A stretch of 64,000 bases of DNA from positions 1,612,001 through 1,676,000 of the forward strand of contig NZ_JBFUPK010000001.1 in assembly GCF_041355105.1 (NCBI RefSeq), written 5' to 3'. Each line of letters begins with the position of its first letter. Positions within the stretch are counted from its first letter, which is position 1. The translations under genes were made by a program, and so were the position numbers. The notes under the pieces are model-generated. The model was given only the letters and a program-made list of their open reading frames with translations. It had not been told where the DNA came from and made no database searches. This DNA comes from Terriglobus sp. RCC_193 (lineage in GTDB: Bacteria > Acidobacteriota > Terriglobia > Terriglobales > Acidobacteriaceae). Shown one piece after another: positions 1 to 8,419 of the stretch.

Positions 1-339
1 GATGCGACTGCTTCCTCCGGATCAAACTATGGCCCTACCAATAAGTCATTAACGGATCGAGTCGCAGCAAGTGTCAAGACTGAGTCCGCGGGCTATCCCA
101 TACCAGTGGATCTGGTGACAGCTTCGGCGTCGGGCCTGGATCCCGATATCACTCCCGCCGCCGCGTATTATCAGGCTCCGCGTATTGCGCAACAACGTCA
201 CATCTCACAGGACATGATCAGCGCCCTGATCGCGCGACAGATTCAGCCACGGCAGCTTGGCATTCTGGGAGAACCACGAGTCAATGTTCTTGCATTGAAT
301 TTGGCTCTTTCGCAGATCCCTGGAAATGCCGCTCGGTAA
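1..339 (+). CDS. kdpC: KdpC, K+-transporting ATPase subunit C (5'-truncated by window edge)
   Basis: The frame is open from the first base and ends at TAA 337-339, leaving about 112 C-terminal residues. Visible family signatures are SGSNYGPTNKSL near the start, then DLVTASASGLDPDITP and, near the end, LGEPRVNVLALNLAL. KdpC is the single-pass, mostly extracytoplasmic subunit that stabilises the high-affinity KdpFABC potassium pump. kdpA and kdpB are expected upstream, outside the window. The sequence agrees with the family to its normal C-terminus, so only the 5' end is missing. A strong hairpin follows 11 bases after the stop. Confidence 0.95.
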   Translation, partial: DATASSGSNYGPTNKSLTDRVAASVKTESAGYPIPVDLVTASASGLDPDITPAAAYYQAPRIAQQRHISQDMISALIARQIQPRQLGILGEPRVNVLALNLALSQIPGNAAR

Positions 340-350
340 TCGTGTTACAG

Positions 351-380
351 GTGCGTGGCCCTGTTTCCAGGGCCACGCAC
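351..380. terminator. Bidirectional hairpin between kdpC and a convergent gene
   Basis: A perfect 13-bp stem (arms 351-363 and 368-380, GTGCGTGGCCCTG and its complement) closes a 4-base TTTC loop. It lies between two convergent genes, 11 bases after the kdpC stop and 6 bases before the end of the next gene. There is no clear T-run on either side, so it may act as a weak terminator or mRNA 3' stabiliser. Confidence 0.75.
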
Positions 381-386
381 AGAAGA

Positions 387-1643
387 TTAGAAGTAAGTAG
401 GCACGGCTTCCAGGACGTTATAACTTTCGTCCACCATCGCGACATAGCGCCACTTATCAAAAGTAAGACAGGGATGCGATATCTCAAACCCAAGCATGTC
501 TCCTACCTTGATATCGGCATCCTCCGGTATTTGAAGATACGCATGCTGATCCATTAGCTTGATGGTCTCCCATGCGGAAGAAGCGCGTACCGGATCCTGA
601 TGCGTACCAGGACGGAAATGCCAAACGGCTACAGGTAATCCCGCGTCAAACGCAACATCGCGTTTCCCCATCCCTACAATGGCAAGCCCCGGCTCCGGCA
701 CCGACTGCACATAGGCCCATACTTCAAGTGCGGATTGCAGCGTCGCACCGCGCTCAGCATCCACCTCTCTCGCAATGCTATTTCGCTGCCCGATCTCCTG
801 CTGCGCAACGCGATAAATACCCGCGTCTGAGGTCAGATAACATCCGGGCCGCAGAACGACATCGACCTCGTCTCGCACAGGTGCAAAGACATCCGCAACC
901 ACGTCATACCAGGCAGACCCTGCGCCGCTCAGGATTACTCGTTCCCCCTGCGCAAAGGCTTCCTGCTTCTGCAATTGCTTCACAGTGTCCACAGCCCGGC
1001 CAAGATATTCCCGGATACCAGCTTCGTCCTTCAACACACCTTCGTAGACCTCAACACCGCAAAGCAGCAGGCTCCCCTGCCATTGCGCAATAGCATCCAC
1101 CACAGCCTGCGTCTGTTCGTCCGTTCGAGTACCGGTTCGGCCACCATTGACACCCAGTTCCACTAGCACACGAAGCTGCTGCCCTTTGCCCTGAAAAAAC
1201 AAGCCGAGTTGATGGACCAGATCCGGTGAATCCACCAACGTATAGAAGATCGCCCCCTCGGCTATGATGTCGCTTACAAATTCGAAATTGGCGCGCCCCA
1301 CCAGCTCATTCGCCATCAGAATGCGCCGCACGCCATGAGCATGAGCAACCACACACTGCTGCGCCGTGGCCAGCGTAATGCCCCATGCGCCGGCATCCAT
1401 CTGGCGGCCGAACAGCTTGGCAGCCATGGTCGTTTTGCCATGCGGCGCCAGAGATACGCCGTATTTCTGCACAAATTCCACCATCCAGCGGAGGTTGTGC
1501 TCCATCCGAGGCTTCACCAAAACCGCGGCAGGCAGGCTCAGATCCTCGCGCAGAACGTTCCATCCGCGCGCCCCCACCGCTTCAATCTCTTCCGTGGTCC
1601 TTAGACCACCAAACCCTTTAGGGAAAATCTGTTCGCTGGCCAA
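387..1643 (-). CDS. D-threonine aldolase / D-serine dehydratase-like PLP protein
   Basis: This is a 418-residue fold-type III PLP enzyme of the alanine-racemase-like barrel family (DSD1 / D-threonine aldolase / 'amino acid deaminase' group). The PLP lysine is in SLAPHGKTTMAAKLF near residue 70. Later motifs include LVELGVNGGRTGTR and, near the C-terminus, GFEISHPCLTFDKW, where the His and Cys fit the metal-binding site of eukaryotic-type D-serine dehydratases. The start is probably TTG at 1643, preceded by a GGAGG ribosome-binding site at the right distance. It diverges from the deacylase/RidA/GntP genes, which suggests a role in using D-amino acids. The exact substrate cannot be told from sequence. 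Confidence 0.8.
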   Translation of the reverse strand: MASEQIFPKGFGGLRTTEEIEAVGARGWNVLREDLSLPAAVLVKPRMEHNLRWMVEFVQKYGVSLAPHGKTTMAAKLFGRQMDAGAWGITLATAQQCVVAHAHGVRRILMANELVGRANFEFVSDIIAEGAIFYTLVDSPDLVHQLGLFFQGKGQQLRVLVELGVNGGRTGTRTDEQTQAVVDAIAQWQGSLLLCGVEVYEGVLKDEAGIREYLGRAVDTVKQLQKQEAFAQGERVILSGAGSAWYDVVADVFAPVRDEVDVVLRPGCYLTSDAGIYRVAQQEIGQRNSIAREVDAERGATLQSALEVWAYVQSVPEPGLAIVGMGKRDVAFDAGLPVAVWHFRPGTHQDPVRASSAWETIKLMDQHAYLQIPEDADIKVGDMLGFEISHPCLTFDKWRYVAMVDESYNVLEAVPTYF

Positions 1644-1727
1644 GCTGCCTCCACATTTGCGATGCTTTATCTGTGACTAACTTTGAGCATATCGTCGACG
1701 ACCAGATCCAGACCAGCAGAGGCCACC

Positions 1728-3179
1728 ATGCCAGAATGTGATCTGTTGATTCGTGGCGCACTTCTGATCGACGGCAGCTGCGACGCTGCCCGCGAAAGCG
1801 ACATTGCAGTACACGCAGGACGCATCGCGTGCATCGACGCAGATAGTACATGGCGCTCCGAAAACACGGTCGATGCGAAAGGACTCGTGTTGTCGCCCGG
1901 CTTCATCGATACGCACACTCACGACGACACCAGCGTCATTGAGACGCCCGCCATGCTACCAAAGCTGACACAGGGAGTCACCACGGTTGTCGTCGGCAAT
2001 TGTGGCATCAGCGCGTCGCCCGTGCTACCAGCAAATCCCCTGCCTGACCCGATGGAATTACTGGGTAAGCCGGCGATGATGCAGTATCGCAGCTTCGCGG
2101 ACTATGTTCATGCGGTCAACGCAGCCAACCCGTCCGTTAATGTCATGGCATTGGTAGGCCACACCACATTGCGCGCAAATCATCTTGACCGACTGGATCG
2201 AGCGGCTACAGAGAACGAAGTCAACGCAATGCGCGCACAGTTGCAGGACGCTCTTGAACACGGCGCGCTCGGGCTAAGTACAGGCCTTGCGTATCTTTCT
2301 GCATATTCTGCCACGTTGGACGAAGTGCTTGGCGTAGCCGAACCACTGGGCAATGCAGGCGCTATGTACGCAACACACATGCGTAGCGAGACCGCTGCCA
2401 TTCTGGATGCAATGGAAGAAAGCTTTGCCGTTGGACGCGCTTCACAGTCCGTGCCTGTATTGATCTCGCATCTGAAGTGCGCAGGTCCTGACAATTGGGG
2501 TCGCACAAGTGATGTTCTCGCACTGCTGGACAAGGCACGCGCAAGACAGATAGTCCATTGTGATTGTTATCCCTACACCGCCAGCAGCAGTATGCTTGAT
2601 CTTCGCCAGGTGGATGAGCGCATTGAGATTCGCATTACGTGGAGCGAGCCACACCCGCAGGTTTCCGGTAAATCTCTTGCAGAGATTGCAGCAGAATGGA
2701 ACAAAACGCAACTGGAAACGGCGAAAGCATTGATGCCCGCAGGTGCTATTTACCACAACATGTCGCCGGAGGATGTAAAGCGCGTTCTTCGGCATCCCGC
2801 GGTCATGGTCGGAAGTGATGGGCTTCCGCATGATCCGCGGCCGCATCCACGTTTGTGGGGAACGTTTCCGCGAGTTCTTGGATACTATAGTCGCGAGGAA
2901 CAACTCTTTGACCTTCCCACCGCCGTTCATAAGATGACAGGGCTCTCAGCGCAGACGCTCGGGCTGCGTGATCGAGGAATGATTCGTAAAGGTTTTGCTG
3001 CGGATCTTGTTCTCTTCGATCCTGCAATTGTGCGCGATGCGGCAACATGGACGGATTCTACGCAGCCCAGCATCGGCATTCATCATGTGTGGGTCAACGG
3101 GATACCTTCCATCACAAACGCTACAGTGACAACACAACGCGGCGGCAAGTTCCTGCCGCGACAATCGCATACAGCATGA
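1728..3179 (+). CDS. N-acyl-D-amino-acid deacylase (D-aminoacylase, amidohydrolase family)
   Basis: The protein has 483 residues when started at ATG 1728, where MPECDLLIRGALLIDG matches the usual beginning of D-aminoacylases; a longer frame from 1683 adds 15 unlikely residues. Metal-binding motifs of the amidohydrolase barrel are present: FIDTHTHDD near residue 63, a conserved Cys in VVGNCGISASP near residue 90, and GSDGLPHDPRPHPRLWGTF towards the end. The family removes acyl groups from N-acyl-D-amino acids in the cytoplasm. It is followed after 22 bases by a RidA gene and then a GntP permease, forming one transcription unit. Confidence 0.88.
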   Translation: MPECDLLIRGALLIDGSCDAARESDIAVHAGRIACIDADSTWRSENTVDAKGLVLSPGFIDTHTHDDTSVIETPAMLPKLTQGVTTVVVGNCGISASPVLPANPLPDPMELLGKPAMMQYRSFADYVHAVNAANPSVNVMALVGHTTLRANHLDRLDRAATENEVNAMRAQLQDALEHGALGLSTGLAYLSAYSATLDEVLGVAEPLGNAGAMYATHMRSETAAILDAMEESFAVGRASQSVPVLISHLKCAGPDNWGRTSDVLALLDKARARQIVHCDCYPYTASSSMLDLRQVDERIEIRITWSEPHPQVSGKSLAEIAAEWNKTQLETAKALMPAGAIYHNMSPEDVKRVLRHPAVMVGSDGLPHDPRPHPRLWGTFPRVLGYYSREEQLFDLPTAVHKMTGLSAQTLGLRDRGMIRKGFAADLVLFDPAIVRDAATWTDSTQPSIGIHHVWVNGIPSITNATVTTQRGGKFLPRQSHTA

Positions 3180-3201
3180 ACCATTTGCAACAGGAGAAGG
3201 T

Positions 3202-3594
3202 ATGAGCATCAAGCGTTACGGAGTGGAAGGCGGCAAAGGACAGGGCGGTTCGCACATGCCCTTTGCACGAGCAGTAGAGGCAAACGGCTGGCTGTTCGTC
3301 AGTGGCCAGGTCCCCATGGTGAACGGAGAAGTGATTGTGGGCAACATCGTTGCACAGTCGCATCAGGCTATCAAGAACATGATGGCCATTGTGGAAGAAG
3401 CAGGCTACGGCCCGGAGCACATTGTCCGCTGCGGTGTATGGCTTGACGATGCGCGCGACTTCGCCGCATTCAACGGCGTCTTCCGCCAGTACTTCGGCGA
3501 AAATCCTCCGGCACGCGCATGCGTGGAAACAAAGATGGTAGTGGATTGCAAGGTCGAGATCGACTGCGTCGCTTATAAGGCTCCTGCCAAGTAA
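3202..3594 (+). CDS. RidA/YjgF family enamine-imine deaminase
   Basis: A 130-residue single-domain RidA protein. The core reads LFVSGQVPMVNGEV, then IKNMMAIVEEAG, and the C-terminal PPARACVETKMVVDCKVEIDCVAY carries the Arg that binds the substrate carboxylate. RidA proteins hydrolyse reactive enamine/imine intermediates released by PLP enzymes. That fits its position between a D-aminoacylase and a permease and close to a PLP amino-acid lyase. A good ribosome-binding site (AGGAGAAGG) ends just upstream of ATG 3202. The downstream permease start follows its stop by 2 bases, so translation is likely coupled. Confidence 0.9.
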   Translation: MSIKRYGVEGGKGQGGSHMPFARAVEANGWLFVSGQVPMVNGEVIVGNIVAQSHQAIKNMMAIVEEAGYGPEHIVRCGVWLDDARDFAAFNGVFRQYFGENPPARACVETKMVVDCKVEIDCVAYKAPAK

Positions 3595-3596
3595 GG

Positions 3597-4949
3597 ATGA
3601 TGACCGACACCCACTCGATTCTCCTGCTCAGCGCCGCAGCTATTTCGGTCGTTGTGTTGATCGTGCTCATCGTGTGGGTGCGGTTAAATCCGTTTCTTAC
3701 GCTTGTCCTATGTTCTATTGGGCTTGCTATCGCCTCAGGCATGCCCCTGCCTAAAGTCGTCTCTTCTTTTGAAACTGGCCTGGGCAACACACTCGGTCAC
3801 GTTGCCATTGTGGTGGCGCTTGGCACCATGCTCGGAAAGATGCTTGCAGAGTCGGGTGCTGCAGAACGCATTGCTCAGAGTTTGGTGGATGCATTCGGGC
3901 CACGCCACGTTCCGTGGGCCATGCTGTGCGCCGGTATTCTTGTTGGTATCCCCGTATTCTTTGAGGTCGCACTCGTCCTGCTGATGCCGCTCGCTTACAA
4001 CGTGGCGCAAAAGACGGGCCGCTCGCTTGTCACCACGTTGCTTCCCATGGCCGCAGGCGTTGCGATGGTGCACGGTCTCCTGCCGCCCCATCCTGCGGCA
4101 TTGATGGCAGCAACCGCATTTCATGCAGACCTCGGCAAGACTATCGGATGGGCCCTGCTCGCAGGCATCCCGGCTGCAATTCTTGCAGGCCCCGTCTGGT
4201 CCAGCTTCATCTCGAAACACATCGCCGCACCGCAACACACAGCACTGAGCGATGCATTTGTACATTCCAACCAGGAACGCGAGCTTCCATCATTTCTCAC
4301 CAGTGTCTCGATGATCCTTCTGCCCGTAGCGCTGATGCTGGTTGGCAGTTGGGCAGATAAATTCACGGCTACTGGAAGCCGCCCAAATCTCATTTTGCAT
4401 TTCCTCGGCAACGCCGATGTAGCCCTTCTGATCGCAACACTCTTAAGCCTGTATCAGCTTGGTCTCCGCCGCGGATTCGCACGCGACCAGTTACTTTGCT
4501 TTACGAATGAGTGTCTCGCGCCTACAGCCACAGTGACATTGCTGGTCGGCGCGGGCGGCGGCTTTGGGCGCGTTCTCATCGATAGTGGCGTCAGCAGCGT
4601 GCTGCTTGGTTATGCATTGAAAACACATGTCCCTTTGCTCCTCCTGGCGTGGTTACTCGCAACCTTCATCCGCCTTGCAACTGGATCGACGACGGTTGCC
4701 ATGGCCACTGCCAGCAGCATAGTGGCTCCCATGGCGCTTGCCATAACAGGCGTTCGCCCTGAGTTCCTGGCCATTGCAACCGGTGCAGGAGCCACAGGGT
4801 TCTCGCATGTAAACGACGGAGGCTTCTGGCTGGTCAAGGAATATAGCGGCATGTCCGTTGCAGATACGTTGAAGTCATGGACAGTCGTAGAAACGATCCT
4901 GTCACTGGTCGCCTTTGGCGCGGTCTGCCTGCTGCAATGGGTACTTTAG
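3597..4949 (+). CDS. GntP-family permease (gluconate/D-serine type)
   Basis: A 450-residue integral membrane protein with about 12 hydrophobic segments. Family signatures include NPFLTLVLCSIGLAI at the N-terminus, LGTMLGKMLAESGAAERIA near residue 80, PVFFEVALVLLMPLAY near 120 and GSTTVAMATASSI near 365. GntP members are proton symporters for gluconate and related acids, and the DsdX branch takes up D-serine. With a D-aminoacylase, RidA and a D-serine dehydratase-like enzyme beside it, uptake of a D-amino acid or its N-acyl form is the most likely job. The start is ATG 3597 or the adjacent ATG 3600. Confidence 0.87.
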   Translation: MMTDTHSILLLSAAAISVVVLIVLIVWVRLNPFLTLVLCSIGLAIASGMPLPKVVSSFETGLGNTLGHVAIVVALGTMLGKMLAESGAAERIAQSLVDAFGPRHVPWAMLCAGILVGIPVFFEVALVLLMPLAYNVAQKTGRSLVTTLLPMAAGVAMVHGLLPPHPAALMAATAFHADLGKTIGWALLAGIPAAILAGPVWSSFISKHIAAPQHTALSDAFVHSNQERELPSFLTSVSMILLPVALMLVGSWADKFTATGSRPNLILHFLGNADVALLIATLLSLYQLGLRRGFARDQLLCFTNECLAPTATVTLLVGAGGGFGRVLIDSGVSSVLLGYALKTHVPLLLLAWLLATFIRLATGSTTVAMATASSIVAPMALAITGVRPEFLAIATGAGATGFSHVNDGGFWLVKEYSGMSVADTLKSWTVVETILSLVAFGAVCLLQWVL

Positions 4950-4976
4950 CCAACGCATCATTGCACGCGAGATGCC

Positions 4977-5243
4977 AGAGCCAGTTATGCCTTTTGTGAG
5001 AGCTTCCGTTGCGGGTGGAGCGTGTTCCGGCGCGACGGAGGACGCAGACATTGGTAATTCCAAGGCAAGGACGACAACAAAGCCGGAGCGCGCTCCACAC
5101 GCAACCCTCCGGGCTGGGTCCTGCGTTTCCGATGCCGGCGTTACTCCTCGCTAAGATACACCCGGTATCCCGCGCGACTCGCTCCTTGGCCTCGAAAACG
5201 CCGAATCCCAGCGGAAGCACTCACAAAAGACATAACTGGCTCT
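4977..5243. mobile_element. MITE-like element with 32-bp terminal inverted repeats
   Basis: The arms 4977-5008 and 5212-5243 are inverted copies that match at 30 of 32 positions, beginning AGAGCCAGTTATG and ending GCTTCCG. The 203-bp interior has no convincing gene; its reading frames are arginine/serine-rich and lack a ribosome-binding site. It contains a 12-bp palindrome (GGAGCGCGCTCC, 5083-5094) and other complementary stretches, so the whole may fold as RNA or single-stranded DNA. No target-site duplication is visible. It sits between a 3' gene end and a convergent terminator. A non-autonomous transposable element or a REP/BIME-like family is the best guess. No second copy was seen in the window. 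Confidence 0.7.
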
Positions 5244-5357
5244 AGAGAAGTCCATGATCCTTCCGTCGATTCGACGTTGATTGCGTTCCATGAGTTCCAT
5301 GCGATAACGCTGCCTCTTCAACAACTCTTGAATCTCAAGCGGATTTCCTCGAAACAC
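5244..5357 (-). pseudogene. Possible small-ORF remnant abutting the inverted-repeat element
   Basis: On the minus strand an ATG at 5357 opens a frame beginning MFRGNPLEIQELLKRQ that continues in a charged, helix-like pattern (RYRMELMERNQRR) to base 5244. There it runs straight into the outer edge of the inverted-repeat element. It has no obvious ribosome-binding site and no recognised family. It may be the intact 5' part of a small gene cut by the element, or chance coding potential. It is recorded because it otherwise leaves the 5244-5374 stretch unexplained. Confidence 0.25.
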
Positions 5358-5374
5358 CAGCTTTAGAAAAGTTG

Positions 5375-5403
5375 GGCCGCCAGATCATTGTGATCCGGCG
5401 GCC
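5375..5403 (-). terminator. Rho-independent terminator of the TlpA-like gene
   Basis: GGCCGCC (5375-5381) pairs with GGCGGCC (5397-5403); after one mismatch the stem continues with GATCA/TGATC around a 3-base loop. Read on the minus strand it lies 27 bases past the stop of the TlpA-like gene and is followed by CAACTTTTC. Confidence 0.8.
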
Positions 5404-5429
5404 TTTATGCTTGTAGTGTTTCACGCGCG

Positions 5430-6809
5430 TTACTCGCCTTCGTGTGTTACCTGAATCCCAACAGAGGCAGTTTGCTGCGTGGGCTTTTCGGCCAGCAGCT
5501 TTTCGATCGTAGAAGTGAATTCCGCTTTCAACTCATCGTTGAAACGCCCACTCGCAGGCGATGCGAAGCCTGAGTGCACCGACTTCACGCGGCCATCACG
5601 CCCAATGAACAGCGTTGCGGGCCATGTGTTCAGATTGACCGCCTGCGGCACCTTTTCCCACATCTCAGCGGGCGCTCCAGCGATGAGATACGTGTAATCC
5701 ACACCGTACTGTTTTACGAAAGCCTTCTCACGTTCCAGACCGCCCTGCTGCTCCGGCTCTTCGAAATCCAATGCGACAATCGCCAGTCCCTTGTCCCTGT
5801 ACTTCTTGTCCAGCTGAACAAGATACTGCGCCTCATCATGGCAGTTCGGGCACCACGTACCAGTAACAACCGCAACAACTACCTTGTCCTTAAAGCGCGG
5901 ATCGTCTTCGGAAATCAGCTTTCCATTCACGTCTGGAAAGTTAAATACAAATTTTTCGTTTGGATCGCGAACAGTTGTATGCGTGCTGTAATTCTCGGGC
6001 TGCGGCAGGCCCTTTGCTCGTGCAACGTCCTCCCGATAGGCCACAAGCTGCGGCGTGTAACGGCTATCAACAGGTGCTTCTTCGCCATACGCTTTGGCGC
6101 TCGTGGTCTTTAGAGCAGCAGGCTTTTGCGCTGAGAGCTTCGAACCAGGGTTCTGCTCCACAACAAGCGTGCCGTCGGCCTGCGGCGTAACTTCAATGAC
6201 GCCCGGACGCGAACCGTCAAAATGGCTTAAGCGCCACTTACCATCATGAAATGTACCGGTATACGCGCCTGTATCTCCGTCGACACGAAGGATCGTTGCT
6301 GCAATCTCAGCACCTCGCTGCTCCACGATGAAGTGAAAAGCCTTTTCACCCTTTGAAGAAGGTGTCTCCAGCGGCAGAATATAGGAGCCACCAACCTGCG
6401 GCACGTTCGAGACATTCACCTTCGCATCCACATGACGTGTGGCCTTGAACTGATAAGCCGCAGTCGATGCGCGATTCTGTGTGGAGACATCGCCCGCAAG
6501 CTGATCACCGTTCAACTTAGCGTGAATGGCCGTGAGGTAGTGATCGATATTAAGTGTCAATTCATTGTTTGCAAAGGATCCGCCAGTCGTGCTGTCGAAC
6601 GGTTCAAATCCGTTATAAAACGTACCTTTCACACCGTTTCCGTCTCCGGAGATATCCAGCCGGAATGGAACTGTTTCTCCATTCGGCCGGACCAGTGCAG
6701 CGTCCCATCGGCCGTCAATGGATTTTGGTGCGCTTTGTGCCAACGCTGCGGTTGTGCCCAGTCCTGCCAAGGCAATCGCAACACCTGTGTATTTCAGCAT
6801 CGTCTTCAT
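5430..6809 (-). CDS. Exported TlpA-like thioredoxin-fold protein with a novel N-terminal region
   Basis: 459 residues from ATG 6809, which has GAGGT a few bases upstream; a signal peptide (MLKYTGVAIALAGLGTTAALAQ) follows. Residues 28-220 hold two beta-rich, lipocalin-like halves (SIDGRWDAALVRP and GGSYILPLETP) with no named family that I recognise. The C-terminal third is a TlpA/ResA-type thioredoxin domain with active site TWCPNCH near residues 319-325. It presumably acts as a periplasmic thiol reductant or oxidant. It is the last gene of a minus-strand cluster with cytochromes and a DsbD-alpha-like protein. It is paralogous over its full length to the gene at 10891 on the other side of the divergent promoters. 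Confidence 0.85.
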   Translation of the reverse strand: MKTMLKYTGVAIALAGLGTTAALAQSAPKSIDGRWDAALVRPNGETVPFRLDISGDGNGVKGTFYNGFEPFDSTTGGSFANNELTLNIDHYLTAIHAKLNGDQLAGDVSTQNRASTAAYQFKATRHVDAKVNVSNVPQVGGSYILPLETPSSKGEKAFHFIVEQRGAEIAATILRVDGDTGAYTGTFHDGKWRLSHFDGSRPGVIEVTPQADGTLVVEQNPGSKLSAQKPAALKTTSAKAYGEEAPVDSRYTPQLVAYREDVARAKGLPQPENYSTHTTVRDPNEKFVFNFPDVNGKLISEDDPRFKDKVVVAVVTGTWCPNCHDEAQYLVQLDKKYRDKGLAIVALDFEEPEQQGGLEREKAFVKQYGVDYTYLIAGAPAEMWEKVPQAVNLNTWPATLFIGRDGRVKSVHSGFASPASGRFNDELKAEFTSTIEKLLAEKPTQQTASVGIQVTHEGE

Positions 6810-6846
6810 AGTGACCTCGCGAGTGGTTGATACAACGTGGTGTGTC

Positions 6847-8250
6847 TTAGCCATGAATATGACTCGAGCCAACTGGCTGAGTCGCAATTCGCAGGCGCCT
6901 GGATTGTGCGTAGCTCCGCCATTCCTCTGGCAGCCCACGCTTTGTAGCCAGCAGAATTTCCAAGGCCGCACGCTTTGCTTCCGGGCTTATGCCCGCAAAG
7001 TCCTGGCTCTGGTCTTCGCCGGTTAACACTTGAAATAGCCGGTGATACACATATCCCTTTGCCGGCTCCGGAATGTTGTCAAATGATTCCGTGTAGATGA
7101 GATAGCTGCACGGATAGCGGAAGGTATGCACCTTCAAGTCAAAGTCGCGCAGCGAACGCCCTTTCGAATCTCGCGGCCCGTGCGCTGCAAAATCACGCGC
7201 GAAGTCAGACTTTGCATCTGCATCAAAGCCAAAACCTGCAAGCGATGCCTCGTTTGCGAATACGAGATAGCGCACCAATTGCTCCGCAGGACGCTCATAC
7301 TGTTGGCGAGTACTTTCTGTGAGAGAAGCCGCATCTACGGACTTACCGCCGTTTGTTTTCGCAGCCTGAAACTCTGCAATACGCACGCGGTAGTTCGTAA
7401 GCGTGATCAAGTTATGCGCCTGCGTCTGATGCGCCAGGACCAGATGTGCAACAACATCGCTGTCCGCGGTGAGATAACTCTTCTTGTCGAACTTCGCTGC
7501 GATCGGTGTCAGCCTTTCGTCACCGGCATTGTCACCATCTGGCACAACAGCATTGCCAATCGACAGATCAGGCGCGGAACTGAACTTTCCTGTCACATAC
7601 CATCCGCCCCAGCGGTTCTTGATCTCGCTTTCCTGATCTGTGATGAAGGACCTTGTACTGGTCGCCTGGGTCCCTGTCGACGTTGGATAGATGGACCGCA
7701 GCAGCACACCCGGCACGCCGCGTGTTCCAGCGGCAATGTGGCATTGCGTGCAATCAAGTTCTGCGCGTTCAAATTTCGGCTTCTCCACCTGGTGTTCATC
7801 CAGAAGGTAGAAGATCGCTCCCTGCATTGGATCAAAAGAAACAACTTCAATCGCCTTTCCTTCATGCACCTGACCAATGTAGACATCGTCGTTGAAATAC
7901 AGCGCTCGCGGATTTTCCGGAGAAATTTTCTTATATTGAAAACTCGTCTTGGAAAACACCAGCGTCTGCGAGTCGAGGGGGATGCTCAACTCCTTCAAAA
8001 CGGAACGAAGATAGCCATGTTCAGGCTCATAGCTCAATTTCGCTTCGCCGCTGTCCAGACGCTGCTGCAGCTTTGCGACGGGATCGTTAACATTGTCGGA
8101 ACGATAGTTGATGGGCGCATCGCTGAAAGGAACGTACCCCTGGTTCTTCACTGCGATCTGCGCTTTCGATAACAACAATGCTGCGCCCGCAATCACAAGT
8201 GGCATCACAATGCTCTGCAGGCGCTTACCAACTGATCGTTTGTTCTTCAT
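6847..8250 (-). CDS. Exported monoheme c-type cytochrome-like protein of unknown role
   Basis: 467 residues from ATG 8250 (GGGGAC upstream); an ATG seven codons earlier is possible. An N-terminal hydrophobic segment (IVMPLVIAGAALLLS) serves as signal or anchor. A single heme-binding CTQCH is at residues 167-171, in the context ERAELDCTQCHIAAGTRG. Otherwise the sequence matches no family I recognise. A distal methionine ligand cannot be assigned. It lies 37 bases upstream of the TlpA-like gene and just downstream of two hairpins and a cysteine-containing small ORF, so expression may depend on readthrough from the upstream operon. Confidence 0.75.
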   Translation of the reverse strand: MKNKRSVGKRLQSIVMPLVIAGAALLLSKAQIAVKNQGYVPFSDAPINYRSDNVNDPVAKLQQRLDSGEAKLSYEPEHGYLRSVLKELSIPLDSQTLVFSKTSFQYKKISPENPRALYFNDDVYIGQVHEGKAIEVVSFDPMQGAIFYLLDEHQVEKPKFERAELDCTQCHIAAGTRGVPGVLLRSIYPTSTGTQATSTRSFITDQESEIKNRWGGWYVTGKFSSAPDLSIGNAVVPDGDNAGDERLTPIAAKFDKKSYLTADSDVVAHLVLAHQTQAHNLITLTNYRVRIAEFQAAKTNGGKSVDAASLTESTRQQYERPAEQLVRYLVFANEASLAGFGFDADAKSDFARDFAAHGPRDSKGRSLRDFDLKVHTFRYPCSYLIYTESFDNIPEPAKGYVYHRLFQVLTGEDQSQDFAGISPEAKRAALEILLATKRGLPEEWRSYAQSRRLRIATQPVGSSHIHG

Positions 8251-8296
8251 GTCCCCGTTCCTGCCTTTCATCTCGCAGACTCTTATCCAGCAAAAG

Positions 8297-8330
8297 AAAA
8301 TCCACCCCTGGCCAATGCCGGGTGGATTTT
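8297..8330 (-). terminator. Terminator or attenuator hairpin upstream of the monoheme cytochrome gene
   Basis: A perfect 11-bp stem (arms 8297-8307 and 8320-8330, AAAATCCACCC type) encloses a 12-base loop. On the minus strand it is followed by TTTTCTTTTG. It stands 47 bases before the start at 8250, leaving almost no room for a separate promoter, so partial readthrough is likely. Confidence 0.75.
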
Positions 8331-8366
8331 AGACTGCAAGGTGCAATGAATTGCAGCCAGCAGAAA

Positions 8367-8396
8367 GCCCGCTCCAGCATGAGCTGACGAGCGGGC
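8367..8396 (-). terminator. Second hairpin in the 8250 leader
   Basis: GCCCGCTC (8367-8374) pairs with GAGCGGGC (8389-8396) around a 14-base loop. Read on the minus strand it is followed by TTTCTG. It lies 24 bases past the stop of the small ORF at 8420-8488 and precedes the hairpin at 8297-8330, giving two tandem stop signals. Confidence 0.6.
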
Positions 8397-8419
8397 GGCG
8401 GCGTTATCTGTACGCAACC

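Noticed and set aside
1683-1727. Earlier start for the D-aminoacylase
   Set aside because: The 15 extra residues do not resemble the family and lie in the divergent promoter region.
5009-5245. A 78-residue ORF spanning the inverted-repeat element
   Set aside because: It simply reads through both repeat arms, has low-complexity Arg/Ser composition and no ribosome-binding site; better explained as element sequence.
7126-8172. A 348-residue plus-strand ORF
   Set aside because: It is antisense to the monoheme cytochrome gene, is rich in Arg, Cys and His in a shadow pattern, and has no ribosome-binding site.
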